From: Thermoplasmatota archaeon
GTDB taxonomy: Archaea > Thermoplasmatota > Thermoplasmata > UBA10834
Reading direction: 5' to 3'
DNA length: 64,000 bases
Assembly: GCA_018818785.1 (NCBI GenBank)
Contig: JAHIRF010000005.1
Span: 62,001 to 126,000, forward strand
Part shown: positions 7,285-16,328 of the stretch, piece after piece
Numbering within the stretch: position 1 is the stretch's first letter
Layout of the letters: the number at the start of each line of letters is the position of its first letter
The notes under the pieces: generated by a model
Told to the model about the DNA's origin: nothing
What the model saw: only the letters and a program-made list of their open reading frames with translations
The model's database searches: none
Program-made: the position numbers and the translations under genes

Positions 7285-8748
7285 ATGGATACTTCGAACG
7301 ATAAACTCGAGAGGAGAATGTATAGCCATGACCTCGCCCCGCTCCCGAAGGAGATGGACGTGATATTCAAGACCATGCCGGATCAGGTAGTAAGACCTGG
7401 TTACACGGAAGAGGTCGTTCAGATGGTCAAGAAGGCCATCGCGACGAGGAAGCCTATCGTTCCCAGGGGGGCCGGGACCTGGGGGCTCGGTGGGTCCGTG
7501 CCGGTCAAGGGTGGCATCGTCCTGGACATGACCGCCATGAACAAGATCATCTCAATAGACGAGAAGAATCTCGTCGTCACCGTTCAACCTGGCATCACCT
7601 GGAAGGCTCTGGCTGATGCTCTGGACGAGAAAGGATTGTTCCTGCCCTGCTATCCGAGCAGCGCACCATCCGCGACCATAGGCGGATGGATTGGGACCGG
7701 GGGAACTGGTATAGGCGCGTACAAATACGGAAGCGCTGGAGACCTCATCAGGGACCTCGAGGTGGTCCTTCCGACGGGTGCAGTCGTTCACACAGGGGAT
7801 AGATTCGTGCCATCCAACGGCGGTGGCCCGAACCTCAACTGGCTATTCGTAGGGTCCGAAGGAATCCTCGGCGTGGTGACTGAAGCCACTTTGTCCATAG
7901 TACCCAAGCCAGCGGAGTTCAGAGTCGTCGCGTATTCTTTTGAGGACCTATCCAAGTTCGCACCTGCGATGAGGAAGGTCACGAGGACGCACGTCGCCCC
8001 TATGCACATCATGTTCGGCGACCGTGCGCATTTCGAGTATTTGAGGGCGGCCGGAAAGCATGCCCCAGATGTCGGCTGCATGATCACGATGGCCCTGACT
8101 GGCTCGAAAGAGTCGGTCGATGTCGAGGAGAAGATTCTCGATGAGATCATGGCTTCGTCCGAAGGTGCCAAAATGCCGAAGGACGTGGCCGATCACGAAT
8201 GGTCCGAGAGGAGCTACGAGTTCAGGGTCAGGGAGATGGGTGTCGGCGCGATACCTGGAGAGATACTGATCCCCATCGAGAACTTCGAAAAGGTCCTGTC
8301 TGAGATGCAGAAGCTCGTGAAAGAAATGAAGCTCAAGGCGCCGACCATAGGCACCATCGTGGACAACAACACCGTCATGTTGATGCCTTACTACCTCACG
8401 GACGAGCACAACTTCCTGCGCTCGACTGCAGCAATGGGCTTCGGCAAGAAGCTTGGGGATATCGCCTTCGAGAACGGCGGTAGACCGGTCGGGCTGGGCA
8501 TCTTCTTCGCTGGCAACCTTGCCAAGTACCGTGGCAAGGAGGGCGCTGAGTTGATAAGGTCGATCAAGGCCATGATGGATCCGAACGACATAATGAACCC
8601 TGGAAAACTGGTCGAGACGGGAACCAGATACGGCATCTCCCTCCCTGCGTTCATGATGAACTTCGGGATGAACATGATGGCGGGAATGAAGCGGCTCATG
8701 CCCAGGGACAAAGTAGGCGAGAGAGAGATCGCGAAGCTGAAGAAGTAG
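7285..8748 (+). CDS. FAD-binding oxidoreductase of the GlcD / D-lactate dehydrogenase family
   Basis: The 487-residue protein has an FAD_binding_4 (PCMH) domain: ATRKPIVPRGAGTWGLGGS near residue 54, VQPGITWKALADAL, SAPSATIGGWIGTGGTGIG and YKYGSAGDLIRDLEVVLPTG. It ends in the GlcD-type C-domain with the closing DPNDIMNPGKL. Such flavoproteins oxidise 2-hydroxyacids (D-lactate, glycolate) or act on related lipids. The substrate cannot be read. It has no added Fe-S domain, and no partner subunit or lactate permease is adjacent. A structured leader lies directly upstream. Convergent with the ECF S-component gene. Confidence 0.88.
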   Translation: MDTSNDKLERRMYSHDLAPLPKEMDVIFKTMPDQVVRPGYTEEVVQMVKKAIATRKPIVPRGAGTWGLGGSVPVKGGIVLDMTAMNKIISIDEKNLVVTVQPGITWKALADALDEKGLFLPCYPSSAPSATIGGWIGTGGTGIGAYKYGSAGDLIRDLEVVLPTGAVVHTGDRFVPSNGGGPNLNWLFVGSEGILGVVTEATLSIVPKPAEFRVVAYSFEDLSKFAPAMRKVTRTHVAPMHIMFGDRAHFEYLRAAGKHAPDVGCMITMALTGSKESVDVEEKILDEIMASSEGAKMPKDVADHEWSERSYEFRVREMGVGAIPGEILIPIENFEKVLSEMQKLVKEMKLKAPTIGTIVDNNTVMLMPYYLTDEHNFLRSTAAMGFGKKLGDIAFENGGRPVGLGIFFAGNLAKYRGKEGAELIRSIKAMMDPNDIMNPGKLVETGTRYGISLPAFMMNFGMNMMAGMKRLMPRDKVGEREIAKLKK

Positions 8749-8777
8749 TCGCGCCCGGCACATTCTACCATGCAGTC

Positions 8778-9353
8778 TTACTTGGGGAGTCGGATGGATT
8801 TCCTGACATAGTGAGCTAGTACGAACCCGAGGGTCCCGCCGATTGCGACCTGTGGGATGTTGACTGTCAGCATCTCAGACAGGGCATATCCTATCCCGGT
8901 ATCGAGTATTATCACTTCGGCCAGGAAGTATATGGATACCATACAGGATCCTCCGCAGAAGATGCCTAGCACTGATGACCACTTCTTGCCACCGTTCAAC
9001 CTGGCAATTGTACCAGTAACTAGCCCCTCCACTCCTTTCGCCGTGAGGGTGATGGGCGCGAAATAGCCGTACCCTATGATGACATCCGCGATCGCGGAGC
9101 CGACGCCACCGCATATCGCGCCGGCCCTCCAGCCGAATATGAGCGCTGAGAAGAACACCATCGCTTCTCCGAGGTTGAAATACCCTTTGGTCGGAGGGAA
9201 TGGTATGACTGTGATGATGGTTATCGCAGCGGTCAGTGCTGTGAGAACACCATAGATGGCCACTGTCTTCGGAGATACGAAATTCGCTTGGGGCGCCTGA
9301 GCAAGGGGCGGTTGCGCGACAGGCGGTCCTCCCTGCGAGTGGTCTTCTGTCAT
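8778..9353 (-). CDS. ECF transporter substrate-binding S component
   Basis: The protein has a Pro/Gln-rich N-terminus (residues 1-25) and five to six membrane segments: TVAIYGVLTALTAAITIITVIP, FNLGEAMVFFSALIFGWRAGAICGGVGSAIADVIIGYGYFAP, ITLTAKGVEGLVTG, and two more. The GEAMVFFSAL...GxxxG...YFAPxTLxxKGxEG order is that of the ECF riboflavin/HMP-type S components, but the vitamin cannot be assigned. The track start (TTG 9422) is less likely than ATG 9353, which lies 25 nt after a TATA-like CTTTTATG and may therefore have its own leaderless promoter. It follows the T component and two ATPase genes. Confidence 0.85.
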   Translation of the reverse strand: MTEDHSQGGPPVAQPPLAQAPQANFVSPKTVAIYGVLTALTAAITIITVIPFPPTKGYFNLGEAMVFFSALIFGWRAGAICGGVGSAIADVIIGYGYFAPITLTAKGVEGLVTGTIARLNGGKKWSSVLGIFCGGSCMVSIYFLAEVIILDTGIGYALSEMLTVNIPQVAIGGTLGFVLAHYVRKSIRLPK

Positions 9354-9431
9354 GCCGGCATCCGCAAGCAACGGCAGACTACATAAAAGCTGACTCGTCG
9401 TAAGGTCGATTTGCGCATCCAATCTACGAAA

Positions 9432-10220
9432 TCAGATCGCAGCCCCGAAGACGAATTTTGCAACTGCAGGAATTGCGAACAGCAGTACGACGATCACTAG
9501 CGATACGAGGTCGGAGCTCCTCATCCGTATCTCCCGCATGTATGTCCGATCCTTCCTCGCGCCGTACGCTCTGGACTGAAGGGACAATGAGAGGGTCTCG
9601 GCAGTCCTTAATGCGTAAACGACCGCCGGTATCAGGACCGCGATATAGTTCTTAGACCTGCGGATGATAGAACCCTTGTCGAACTCCAGGCCACGCGCCC
9701 GTTGGGCGTCTTTTATAGATTCGATCGTGAATCCGAAGGTCGGGATGAATCTGAGAGATATCGCGAGTGCGAGGCCGAAGTCGTATCTCAACCCCATCTT
9801 TACCAGCGCCCGTACAAGATCGCGCTGAGTAGTGGTGAACATGAGGATGTACCAAACGGTTGCGAGGCAGCCGATCCTGATGGCGGATGTCAGTCCGCGC
9901 CATATCGCCGGTTCGGTTATCTTGATAGGCCCCAGTGCGGCCAACACAGGTGTCCCAGACTGGTCGAACAATGGCCAGAGGACCGTTATGAGGACCATCA
10001 ACCTCAATACGAACTTCAACGCGAAGTACGCTTTGCTGAAGGTGGATCGGGTCAAGTACAGCAGAAGGATGATGAAACAGAGCAGAGTGAACAGTGGGAT
10101 CAGATTCGTCATGATGAAACCCAACAGGCTGAGGAACAGAACTGCGAGTATCTTCACTCGAGGATCGAGCCGGTGTAGGAATGTGTCTCGGGCAGTGTAT
10201 AGATCGAACACGCCTTTCAT
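9432..10220 (-). CDS. ecfT: ECF transporter transmembrane T component (CbiQ/EcfT family)
   Basis: The 262-residue protein opens with HRLDPRVKILAVLFLSLLGFI, typical of CbiQ/EcfT. It has about five membrane helices and carries the two coupling helices whose Ala-Arg-Gly-like motifs bind the ATPases: IKDAQRARGLEFD near residue 171 and LSLQSRAYGARKDR near residue 218. It links the S component with the two ATPases in the membrane. Its ATG overlaps the stop of the second ATPase by 4 nt. Confidence 0.93.
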   Translation of the reverse strand: MKGVFDLYTARDTFLHRLDPRVKILAVLFLSLLGFIMTNLIPLFTLLCFIILLLYLTRSTFSKAYFALKFVLRLMVLITVLWPLFDQSGTPVLAALGPIKITEPAIWRGLTSAIRIGCLATVWYILMFTTTQRDLVRALVKMGLRYDFGLALAISLRFIPTFGFTIESIKDAQRARGLEFDKGSIIRRSKNYIAVLIPAVVYALRTAETLSLSLQSRAYGARKDRTYMREIRMRSSDLVSLVIVVLLFAIPAVAKFVFGAAI

Positions 10221-11071
10221 CTGGACCCATACCTCCGAGATAATTCGAACACGAATTCGTCCGATGTGAGGAGGTCGCGCGAAATGCCTATCGAAGAGAT
10301 CCTGCTGGCCAATAAGGTCACAGGTGGGGGAAGGAGCCTGCTGGCCTTCAGTATCTCCAGATCAGAGAACGCTCCACGGACATCGGAATCTAGCAGGATG
10401 TGGCCATCGGAAAGGATGATCACGCGATCTGCGTGCTCGGCTACAAGCTTCATCTCATGAGTGATGAGAATGATCGTTCTCCCATCAGCGTTCAACTTTC
10501 GAATCAGTGCCATTAGTTCCGACGATTCGTCCGCGTCCAAACCAGTCGTGGGCTCGTCGAGTATCATGACCTGAGGCGTCATCGCCAAGATTGATGCGAT
10601 AGTGACTCTACGCCTTTCGCTGAGGCTCAGAGAGAAAGGTGACATTGTCTTGAGTGAGAAAATGCCCATCAGCGAGAGGGCGCGCTCCATGCGCTCCCGT
10701 GACTCCTCAAGCCCGATCCCGAGGTTCTTCGGACCGAACATCACCTCATCCTCGACGCTCGTACAGAATAGTTGATGATCTGGATTCTGAAAGCAGTAGC
10801 CGACCGTCTTCGATAATTCGGCTATCGATTGACTCTCCGCGGGAGCACCTGATATCTTGATCGATCCGCTCGATGGTCGGAGCAAACCATTCATTAGTTT
10901 GGCTAAGGTAGTCTTTCCCGAACCGTTCCCGCCGACGATTGCGAGGAATTCACCGCTCGATATCTTGAGGGAGACGCTTCGAAGGGCCTCCACGCCGGCT
11001 TCGTACGTGAATCCCACATTGTCCATCTCGATCATCCTTTTGGATCGGTCGGCGCCCGGTTTGGGAATCAT
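10217..11071 (-). CDS. ecfA2: ECF transporter ATPase with degenerate ABC signature (second ATPase)
   Basis: The 284-residue ABC ATPase has Walker A GGNGSGKTT near residue 47, a Q-loop YCFQNPDHQLF, Walker B VMILDEPTTGLD and an H-loop ILITHEM. The ABC signature, normally LSGGQ, reads FSLSLSERRRV, so SGGQ is replaced by SLSE. Paired with the ATPase at 11068-11940, which has an intact LSGGQ but no H-loop His, it would leave one canonical and one degenerate ATP site. It overlaps both neighbours by 4 nt. Confidence 0.92.
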   Translation of the reverse strand: MIPKPGADRSKRMIEMDNVGFTYEAGVEALRSVSLKISSGEFLAIVGGNGSGKTTLAKLMNGLLRPSSGSIKISGAPAESQSIAELSKTVGYCFQNPDHQLFCTSVEDEVMFGPKNLGIGLEESRERMERALSLMGIFSLKTMSPFSLSLSERRRVTIASILAMTPQVMILDEPTTGLDADESSELMALIRKLNADGRTIILITHEMKLVAEHADRVIILSDGHILLDSDVRGAFSDLEILKASRLLPPPVTLLASRISSIGISRDLLTSDEFVFELSRRYGSR

Positions 11072-11940
11072 CTCGTATCACCGCGCCTCGGCAATGACGG
11101 AACCCTCGACAACAGCTCGGCCTCAGCCTCGTCAAGAGTGGTGAAGGAAAAATCGACACCGGTCAGTCTAGAATTCAACAAGGATGCGATCTCGAATATT
11201 TGGGGAGGCGGGACACGAATCGCTCGGAAATTACGGATGTCGCGGAGGATCTCGGATGGAGGAGCCACGGTCAGTATACGGCCAGAATTCATCAGAACGA
11301 CCTTGTCCGAGAACTCTAGTATGTTTTCCGAATCACGGTCCATCAGCAGGACTGCCATCCCATGCTTCTCGGTCAACGAACGAAGAAGCGCGTACAGCTC
11401 TATCCTGCCGACAGGATCGAGCGCATAGGCCGGCTCGTCCAGAACCAGCATCTTTGGACGCATTGCGAGTGCGGCGGCTATTGCGAGACGCTGTTTCTGA
11501 CCGCCAGAGAGCGTCGCGGGAGAGCGCTCGTTTAATCCTTTGAGACCGACGAGGTCCAGTGCCCACTCCACGCGCTTGAAGAGCTCGTCGCGAGGGATCG
11601 CCAAGTTCTCCGGGCCGAAGGCCACCTCCTCTTCCACGCTCATGCAGAACAATTGGCTCTCAGGTTCTTGGAATACCATCCCAACTAGGGTCGAGAGCTG
11701 GGCGACGGTGTGCTTGGATATGTCGTATCCGAATACCTTGACTGAACCTTCGAGGGTGCCTTTGATCGCGTGAGGGATCAGACCGTTCGATAACATGGCG
11801 AGTGTTGTCTTGCCGGCGCCGTTTGCGCCGAGGACCGTCACGAACTCGCCTTCGTCGATTGAAACGGAGATGTCGTCGAGCGCATGACCTTCAGCACCCT
11901 CGTAGACAAAACTCACTCCGCTCATCTTCAACGCATACAT
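11068..11940 (-). CDS. ecfA1: ECF transporter ATPase with intact LSGGQ but no H-loop histidine (first ATPase)
   Basis: The ABC ATPase has Walker A GANGAGKTT, a Q-loop GMVFQEPESQLF, signature TLSGGQKQRLAIA and Walker B MLVLDEPAYALDP. Where the switch His is expected (THD) it reads LLMDRDSENILEFSD, with Arg at the His position. It is the first gene of the four-gene ECF unit A1-A2-T-S. ATG 11940 is taken. The track uses a GTG 9 nt earlier. A TATA-like GGTTTAATAC lies about 40 nt before it. The substrate is unknown. Confidence 0.92.
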   Translation of the reverse strand: MYALKMSGVSFVYEGAEGHALDDISVSIDEGEFVTVLGANGAGKTTLAMLSNGLIPHAIKGTLEGSVKVFGYDISKHTVAQLSTLVGMVFQEPESQLFCMSVEEEVAFGPENLAIPRDELFKRVEWALDLVGLKGLNERSPATLSGGQKQRLAIAAALAMRPKMLVLDEPAYALDPVGRIELYALLRSLTEKHGMAVLLMDRDSENILEFSDKVVLMNSGRILTVAPPSEILRDIRNFRAIRVPPPQIFEIASLLNSRLTGVDFSFTTLDEAEAELLSRVPSLPRRGDTR

Positions 11941-12028
11941 TCGATGCACTGGTTCCGCTCGTCCAATCGGATGGGTTCTGTATTAAACCTTCGTCGATTC
12001 GCAGAAGCCAGAAGCCAGAGGATGTGCT

Positions 12029-12907
12029 TCAGGCAGGATAGAAGAGTGCCCTGTTGCCCTTGCGCACTACACGGATCCGACCCTTCTTGGACAGCGAAGC
12101 CAACGCCTTTGTGGCCTGTTCTGGTGGCAACCGGCTGGCCCGGGCCAACTGCACCTTAGTGGAACCATTCGGTCTCAATGCGTTCATTATGCGCTCCTCC
12201 GCATCCTCCTCGCCCGCGGCATCCAACACTTTCAGCGGTTTGCGCATAGGAGGGGCTGGAGGCGGCACGAGTCTGTATATCTCCGTCTTGCCAGTGCTGT
12301 CCAGGATCGTGCTTCCGGCAGAGATCAACCTGCCGAGAGAGAGCGTGATCTGTTCCTCGGAGTAGCCAGTCAATGCCATCAGATCAGGGAGGGTCTTCCC
12401 TTCTTCTGTGATCAGCGACAGAATGTCACCATCGATCAGATTCTGCGGAGGATGCTTGTCCTTCACGACAGATATGCTATCCAGATGCGTCTTCAGGAAA
12501 GTCCTGCTCGCGACCTTGAACTTATCAAGGTCCTCGTCCAGGAGCTGTTCGAGTTCATCGACGTCCAGACCCATCTCCCGCCATCGTTCCAGCTTGGCCC
12601 TGTAGAGCTTCTTGCGCAGCTCCACCGGTTTCTGATCAATCATGTGGGTTATTTCACGGATCCCGTTGTTCATAGCAGCTTTATCGACGTCGGTTCTGGT
12701 TGTGATGGTGTACCTTACGCTTGAGCCCCTCAGCACGTGATGAATGTCCTCGAGTTTGTCGAAAAGTCTCTCATCCTCGCCCAGGCTTAATTCGAAATCG
12801 TATTCGCCGATGACCGGCACTGCGTCTATCTGTCTCATCCGCTCGATTATCTGCTTGGGCGATTCGCCCTCGCTGCTGAGTTCGACCCGTATGTATGTCT
12901 TTATCAT
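12029..12907 (-). CDS. Two-winged-helix transcriptional regulator with an N-terminal RAM-like domain
   Basis: Residues 1-75 (MIKTYIRVELSS...GEYDFELSLGEDERLFDKLEDIHHVLRG) look like an Lrp-type ligand-sensing alpha/beta domain. A helical segment follows (PVELRKKLYRAKLERWREMG). A first winged helix (ILSLITEEGKTLPDLMALTGYSEEQITLSLGRLISAG) is near residue 165. A second at the C-terminus (ERIMNALRPNGSTKVQLARASRLPPEQATKALASLSKKG) ends in a basic wing. It is probably a transcription factor. ATG 12907 starts the domain, and the track start adds nine residues. It is 80 nt upstream of the ECF unit on the same strand and could control it, although this is inference. Confidence 0.7.
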   Translation of the reverse strand: MIKTYIRVELSSEGESPKQIIERMRQIDAVPVIGEYDFELSLGEDERLFDKLEDIHHVLRGSSVRYTITTRTDVDKAAMNNGIREITHMIDQKPVELRKKLYRAKLERWREMGLDVDELEQLLDEDLDKFKVASRTFLKTHLDSISVVKDKHPPQNLIDGDILSLITEEGKTLPDLMALTGYSEEQITLSLGRLISAGSTILDSTGKTEIYRLVPPPAPPMRKPLKVLDAAGEEDAEERIMNALRPNGSTKVQLARASRLPPEQATKALASLSKKGRIRVVRKGNRALFYPA

Positions 12908-13033
12908 TGGGGACCACTTAGCTGGAAGACACAATAGCCTCTCTCTTTGATATTGTTTTCGAATCAGGATAGTACAAGTACATGTACGGCAGATGTGAGG
13001 TTAATATACGAGTCAGCAACATAACACTGGCGC

Positions 13034-14263
13034 ATGCCTCCTGACGCGAACAAACGGTTCCTAATGACCGCTTTTTCGAGACATTACAGAGATGTCTCCA
13101 TCGCCATGCCGGATAGATTTGCGCGAAGGGAGTTCGGATTCATGTTCTTCGACCGAGACTATGTGATGAGACACCTGGGGTTCGCGAAGAGAGCTGAGCT
13201 GAAAAACTACCTCGTCGATAATGTGCCATCTCACGCATACTACTCATGCGCATATTACGAGAAGCCGAATGCCCCCACTATGCCTGAAAAGAAATGGCTG
13301 GGCGCAGACCTCATATTCGATCTGGATGCGGATCACGTCGAAGGGACGAAAGGGATGACCTACGAGAATATGCTGAAAAGGGTCAAAGAGGAGGTGATTC
13401 GACTCATGGACGAATTCCTCCTAGGAGACCTAGGCTTCGATTATGATTCGCTTAAGGTGGTGTTCTCCGGAGGCCGGGGATATCACGTCCACATCAATGA
13501 CCCGAGGGTCTTCCGATTGTCGAGTCATGAGAGGAGGGAGATTGTGGATTATGTGACGGGGACGGACCTCGACATCGATTGGATATTCCCCGAAACCTCT
13601 TTCGAGATGGCGAGGTTCAAGGATAGGCCTTCGATAGCGCGTAAGAGGACCATGCCGAAGCTCGAGGATGGTGGGTGGCGGCGGCGTATGAGACGTGGCA
13701 TCGATGAACTACTGAAGGAGTTGGAGGACGCCGACGAAACAACTGCCAAGGGCGTCCTTGCCAAGATTTCCGAGGAGGGGCCCAAGGAGATAGGTGTGAA
13801 GACCCTGGAGGGCGTGTACGACGACCTCTTCAAAGGTAGCCAGGGAAAGAGAGGGGTGGACAGGATGAGAGATGACGACACCTTCGAGGTATTTTCCGAG
13901 AAGAGACGGGCGGACGCATTCATATCAATCGTGGAGATGAGGGTTAAGGGACGAATGAAAGGTGAGACGGACGAACCAGTCACTTCGGACATAAAACGAC
14001 TGATAAGACTGCCGTCGTCGTTGCACGGCAAGACGGGATTCGAGGTCATCCCCATGAAAAGAGACGATGTCGAGGATTTCGATCCGTTCATATCGGCGGT
14101 CTCGGCTACATTCGGAGAGGAGCCAGTCCGCGTCAGTTGCAAGGAACCGGTCGAAATGTCCCTCAAGGAGCGCAAGTTCACGTTGGACGAGGGGCAGAAC
14201 ACTGTGCCAGAGTATGCTGCCATCTACCTAATATGCAGAAAGCTGGCGACTTTTGATTTCTGA
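13034..14263 (+). CDS. priS: DNA primase small (catalytic) subunit PriS
   Basis: The 409-residue product shows the archaeo-eukaryotic primase catalytic blocks: GADLIFDLDADHVEG with the metal-binding Asp96 and Asp98, SGGRGYHVHI near residue 146, and ...DIKRLIRLPSSLHGKTGFEV near residue 330. It makes the primers for replication with PriL, which is not in the window. A TTAATATACG box about 27 nt before ATG 13034 suggests a leaderless transcript. It lies in the same window as mcm, the DP1 subunit and orc1/cdc6 but is not clustered with them. Confidence 0.95.
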   Translation: MPPDANKRFLMTAFSRHYRDVSIAMPDRFARREFGFMFFDRDYVMRHLGFAKRAELKNYLVDNVPSHAYYSCAYYEKPNAPTMPEKKWLGADLIFDLDADHVEGTKGMTYENMLKRVKEEVIRLMDEFLLGDLGFDYDSLKVVFSGGRGYHVHINDPRVFRLSSHERREIVDYVTGTDLDIDWIFPETSFEMARFKDRPSIARKRTMPKLEDGGWRRRMRRGIDELLKELEDADETTAKGVLAKISEEGPKEIGVKTLEGVYDDLFKGSQGKRGVDRMRDDDTFEVFSEKRRADAFISIVEMRVKGRMKGETDEPVTSDIKRLIRLPSSLHGKTGFEVIPMKRDDVEDFDPFISAVSATFGEEPVRVSCKEPVEMSLKERKFTLDEGQNTVPEYAAIYLICRKLATFDF

Positions 14264-14304
14264 TGCACAAAATATTAATTCGAACTACGTCATCTTAATT
14301 CGCG

Positions 14305-15132
14305 ATGCCCTTATCAAAAAAGGTCCTGGAGGATTCGGTCAGGTTGACCAGGATTCACCGGATCAAGATCATGTTATACATGCTCCAGGTGGCCATCCTG
14401 GTGGCACTGGCGTTCCTCGTCGTATTCATCATAGGGGATGCGAAGATCAAGCCGAGTCTATACCTTCCCCTCGACTCCTTCGCCGCTGTGGTCGTCTTGA
14501 TTCTGTTTGTCATCTGCGTCGAAGGATTCTTCTTTAGAATACTGGAGATACGGTTTGCCAGGAGCTCCAGCGCCAGGCACCTTATGGCCAATACCTCGAT
14601 GAAGAGGTCGATACTGATAGCGATCATAAGCGCAGCAATCACGTTTGTGCTCATGGTACCACCGATACTGTCGGTGGTCGAGGACGCCACGGAGAGGACG
14701 GTCGCGATCACCAGTGGCACAGACTATTCTTTCTGGTCGAGGGACCCGATCGCATTGTTGAGGGCCTCTGAGATCAGGGCCACCTCGCAGGACATTGTCC
14801 AGCTATACCTGGTCAAGGATGCGGTATATCGGGAATATAATGGTAGCTTGGACGAAATGTACTCGATGAGATTGAATCATGATAACTACGTGATCGACGG
14901 GGAGCTGACCATCACGATACCATTCGCCGATCACACCCTCTTCCATCTGGTGCTCAATGACCTGGATAATCCTGGTGCAATCATCACCGTGACCCTGTCT
15001 AACGAAGTATCCGAAACACTCACCGGGCTCGTATCACTCCTCACCCTTGCGTTTGTGGTAGCGAACATAGCATGGGTCGCATATCTAGTCCCGATAGAGA
15101 GGAAATACGCTCACGGATCCATCTACAAGTAG
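14305..15132 (+). CDS. Uncharacterised four-helix membrane protein
   Basis: A 275-residue protein of no family I recognise. Three hydrophobic segments lie in the first 125 residues (MLYMLQVAILVALAFLVVFII, FAAVVVLILFVICVEGFFF, ILIAIISAAITFVLMVPPIL). An extracytoplasmic domain of about 115 residues follows, and then a last helix (LVSLLTLAFVVANIAWVAYLV). The middle domain holds SREIRATSQDIVQLYLVKDAVY and beta-like NYVIDGELTITIPFADH. ATG 14305 follows AT-rich CTTAATTCGC. Its 3' end overlaps the convergent radical SAM gene by 10 nt. Confidence 0.75.
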   Translation: MPLSKKVLEDSVRLTRIHRIKIMLYMLQVAILVALAFLVVFIIGDAKIKPSLYLPLDSFAAVVVLILFVICVEGFFFRILEIRFARSSSARHLMANTSMKRSILIAIISAAITFVLMVPPILSVVEDATERTVAITSGTDYSFWSRDPIALLRASEIRATSQDIVQLYLVKDAVYREYNGSLDEMYSMRLNHDNYVIDGELTITIPFADHTLFHLVLNDLDNPGAIITVTLSNEVSETLTGLVSLLTLAFVVANIAWVAYLVPIERKYAHGSIYK

Positions 15133-15977
15133 CCGTACAGGGAACAGCAGGTTTCGCGTCGCCTTATCGTGAAACCGGATTTCTTCAGAAGAGCCACAGT
15201 GGACTCCGAGGGCATCACGATCCCATCCAAGCCGGCCTGGACCGCATCGAACTCCCAGGACCTGTTCCGCTTCGATCTCATGCAACCAAAGACGATCTTG
15301 GTCTCGGGCATCCGTTCGCGTGCGAGAGAGATGATCCCGATCATGTCGCTGGGAGACGGGGGCAACAAGCTCGCATAGCACGTGCCTTCCGTCGGGATCA
15401 GGGATATCAGGACCAGGACCGGAACCCCGACATCGGCAATTTCTGCGATCGCTCTCCTCTCACCCCTCAGCTGCCCACCATGAACCCCCACGCATACGTG
15501 CGGAACGACCAAGGGAGCCCTGAAGGATTTGAGAGATTTCAGAACGCACATGTAGTCCTCGACAGTGGCCTGCAACCCCAAGACCTCTGCAATGGTCTCA
15601 TCCGACCCGTATATGTCGACAGAGAAAGCGTCGATGCCACTTCGAACGAGCTCGGCCAACTCGTCTCCGGTTGTGAGACCGATATGCGCATTGATCTTGA
15701 GGGATGTCTCGGTCTTTATGCGCGCAATTGTCGAGGCGAAATCACTCAGGGGGACTCGGCCATTCGCATCCGATCCACCGCTGAGCAAGAATCCCTTCGC
15801 ACCTCTCGCTTCGAGGGCCTTGGCGAATCTGAGCAGATCTTCCGGGGTGGTGACCGGCACCATCCCTTCGAGATATTTCGCACCACAGTGCTTGCATCTG
15901 AGAGCGCAGATCGGACCTGTGACGGAGACTGAAGGGAAGCTGCGTCCGGGGTAGAAGCACTCTATCTCTCGCAACAC
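15123..15977 (-). CDS. Biotin-synthase-like radical SAM enzyme
   Basis: The 284-residue protein has the [4Fe-4S] motif C24-x3-C28-x2-C31 (CALRCKHC), then GAKGFLLSGGSDANG, the partial barrel KINAHIGLTTGDELAELVRSG and IDAFSVDIYGSDETI, and the block VCVGVHGGQLRGERRAIAEI. This resembles the archaeal biotin-synthase-related families (COG1856 type). Some archaeal members of such families take part in lipoate synthesis, but that link is inference here. A C-terminal pair RRETCCSLYG could bind a second cluster. It starts with GTG. Confidence 0.78.
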   Translation of the reverse strand: MLREIECFYPGRSFPSVSVTGPICALRCKHCGAKYLEGMVPVTTPEDLLRFAKALEARGAKGFLLSGGSDANGRVPLSDFASTIARIKTETSLKINAHIGLTTGDELAELVRSGIDAFSVDIYGSDETIAEVLGLQATVEDYMCVLKSLKSFRAPLVVPHVCVGVHGGQLRGERRAIAEIADVGVPVLVLISLIPTEGTCYASLLPPSPSDMIGIISLARERMPETKIVFGCMRSKRNRSWEFDAVQAGLDGIVMPSESTVALLKKSGFTIRRRETCCSLYGYL

Positions 15978-16094
15978 GATCCCTTAGCAACGCCCAGTCG
16001 GCATATCAAGCTTATGAGGGAGGCAGGCCGGAAAGGGGTTGTCCAGGCAAAAGCTTTATTTGCGACCCTTTCTCTAGGGCCCCTGCTGGTCTGC

Positions 16095-16328
16095 ATGAAA
16101 GCTTTCGAAGTTAAGGGTCAGTTCAGACTATCGGTCAAGGAATGGCAACCTTTCACTATTGAGGTTGCGTCAACTGATGAAAAAGGCGCTGTAGATAAAC
16201 TGCTGGCATTGATCGGCAGCAGGCACAACGTCAAGCGGGCGTTCATCAAGATCGACGGCGTTAAACTCCTCAAATCAGAGGAGATCACGAATCATACCGT
16301 GAAATACCTGCTGGAGGCAAAGAAGTGA
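16095..16328 (+). CDS. rpl18a: Large ribosomal subunit protein L18Ae (LX)
   Basis: From ATG 16095 the product is 77 residues, the normal size of archaeal LX: MKAFEVKGQFRLSVKEWQPF, then AVDKLLALIGSRHNVKRAFIKI. The track start at 16014 adds 27 residues not seen in the family. It opens the rpl18a-pfdA-ftsY group, an arrangement common in archaea. A TATA-like CTTTATTTG lies about 40 nt upstream. Confidence 0.93.
   Translation: MKAFEVKGQFRLSVKEWQPFTIEVASTDEKGAVDKLLALIGSRHNVKRAFIKIDGVKLLKSEEITNHTVKYLLEAKK

Noticed and set aside
15072-15932. 286-aa plus-strand ORF over the radical SAM gene
   Set aside because: Rich in His, Arg and Asp with no motif; the opposite strand has the radical SAM Cys motif.
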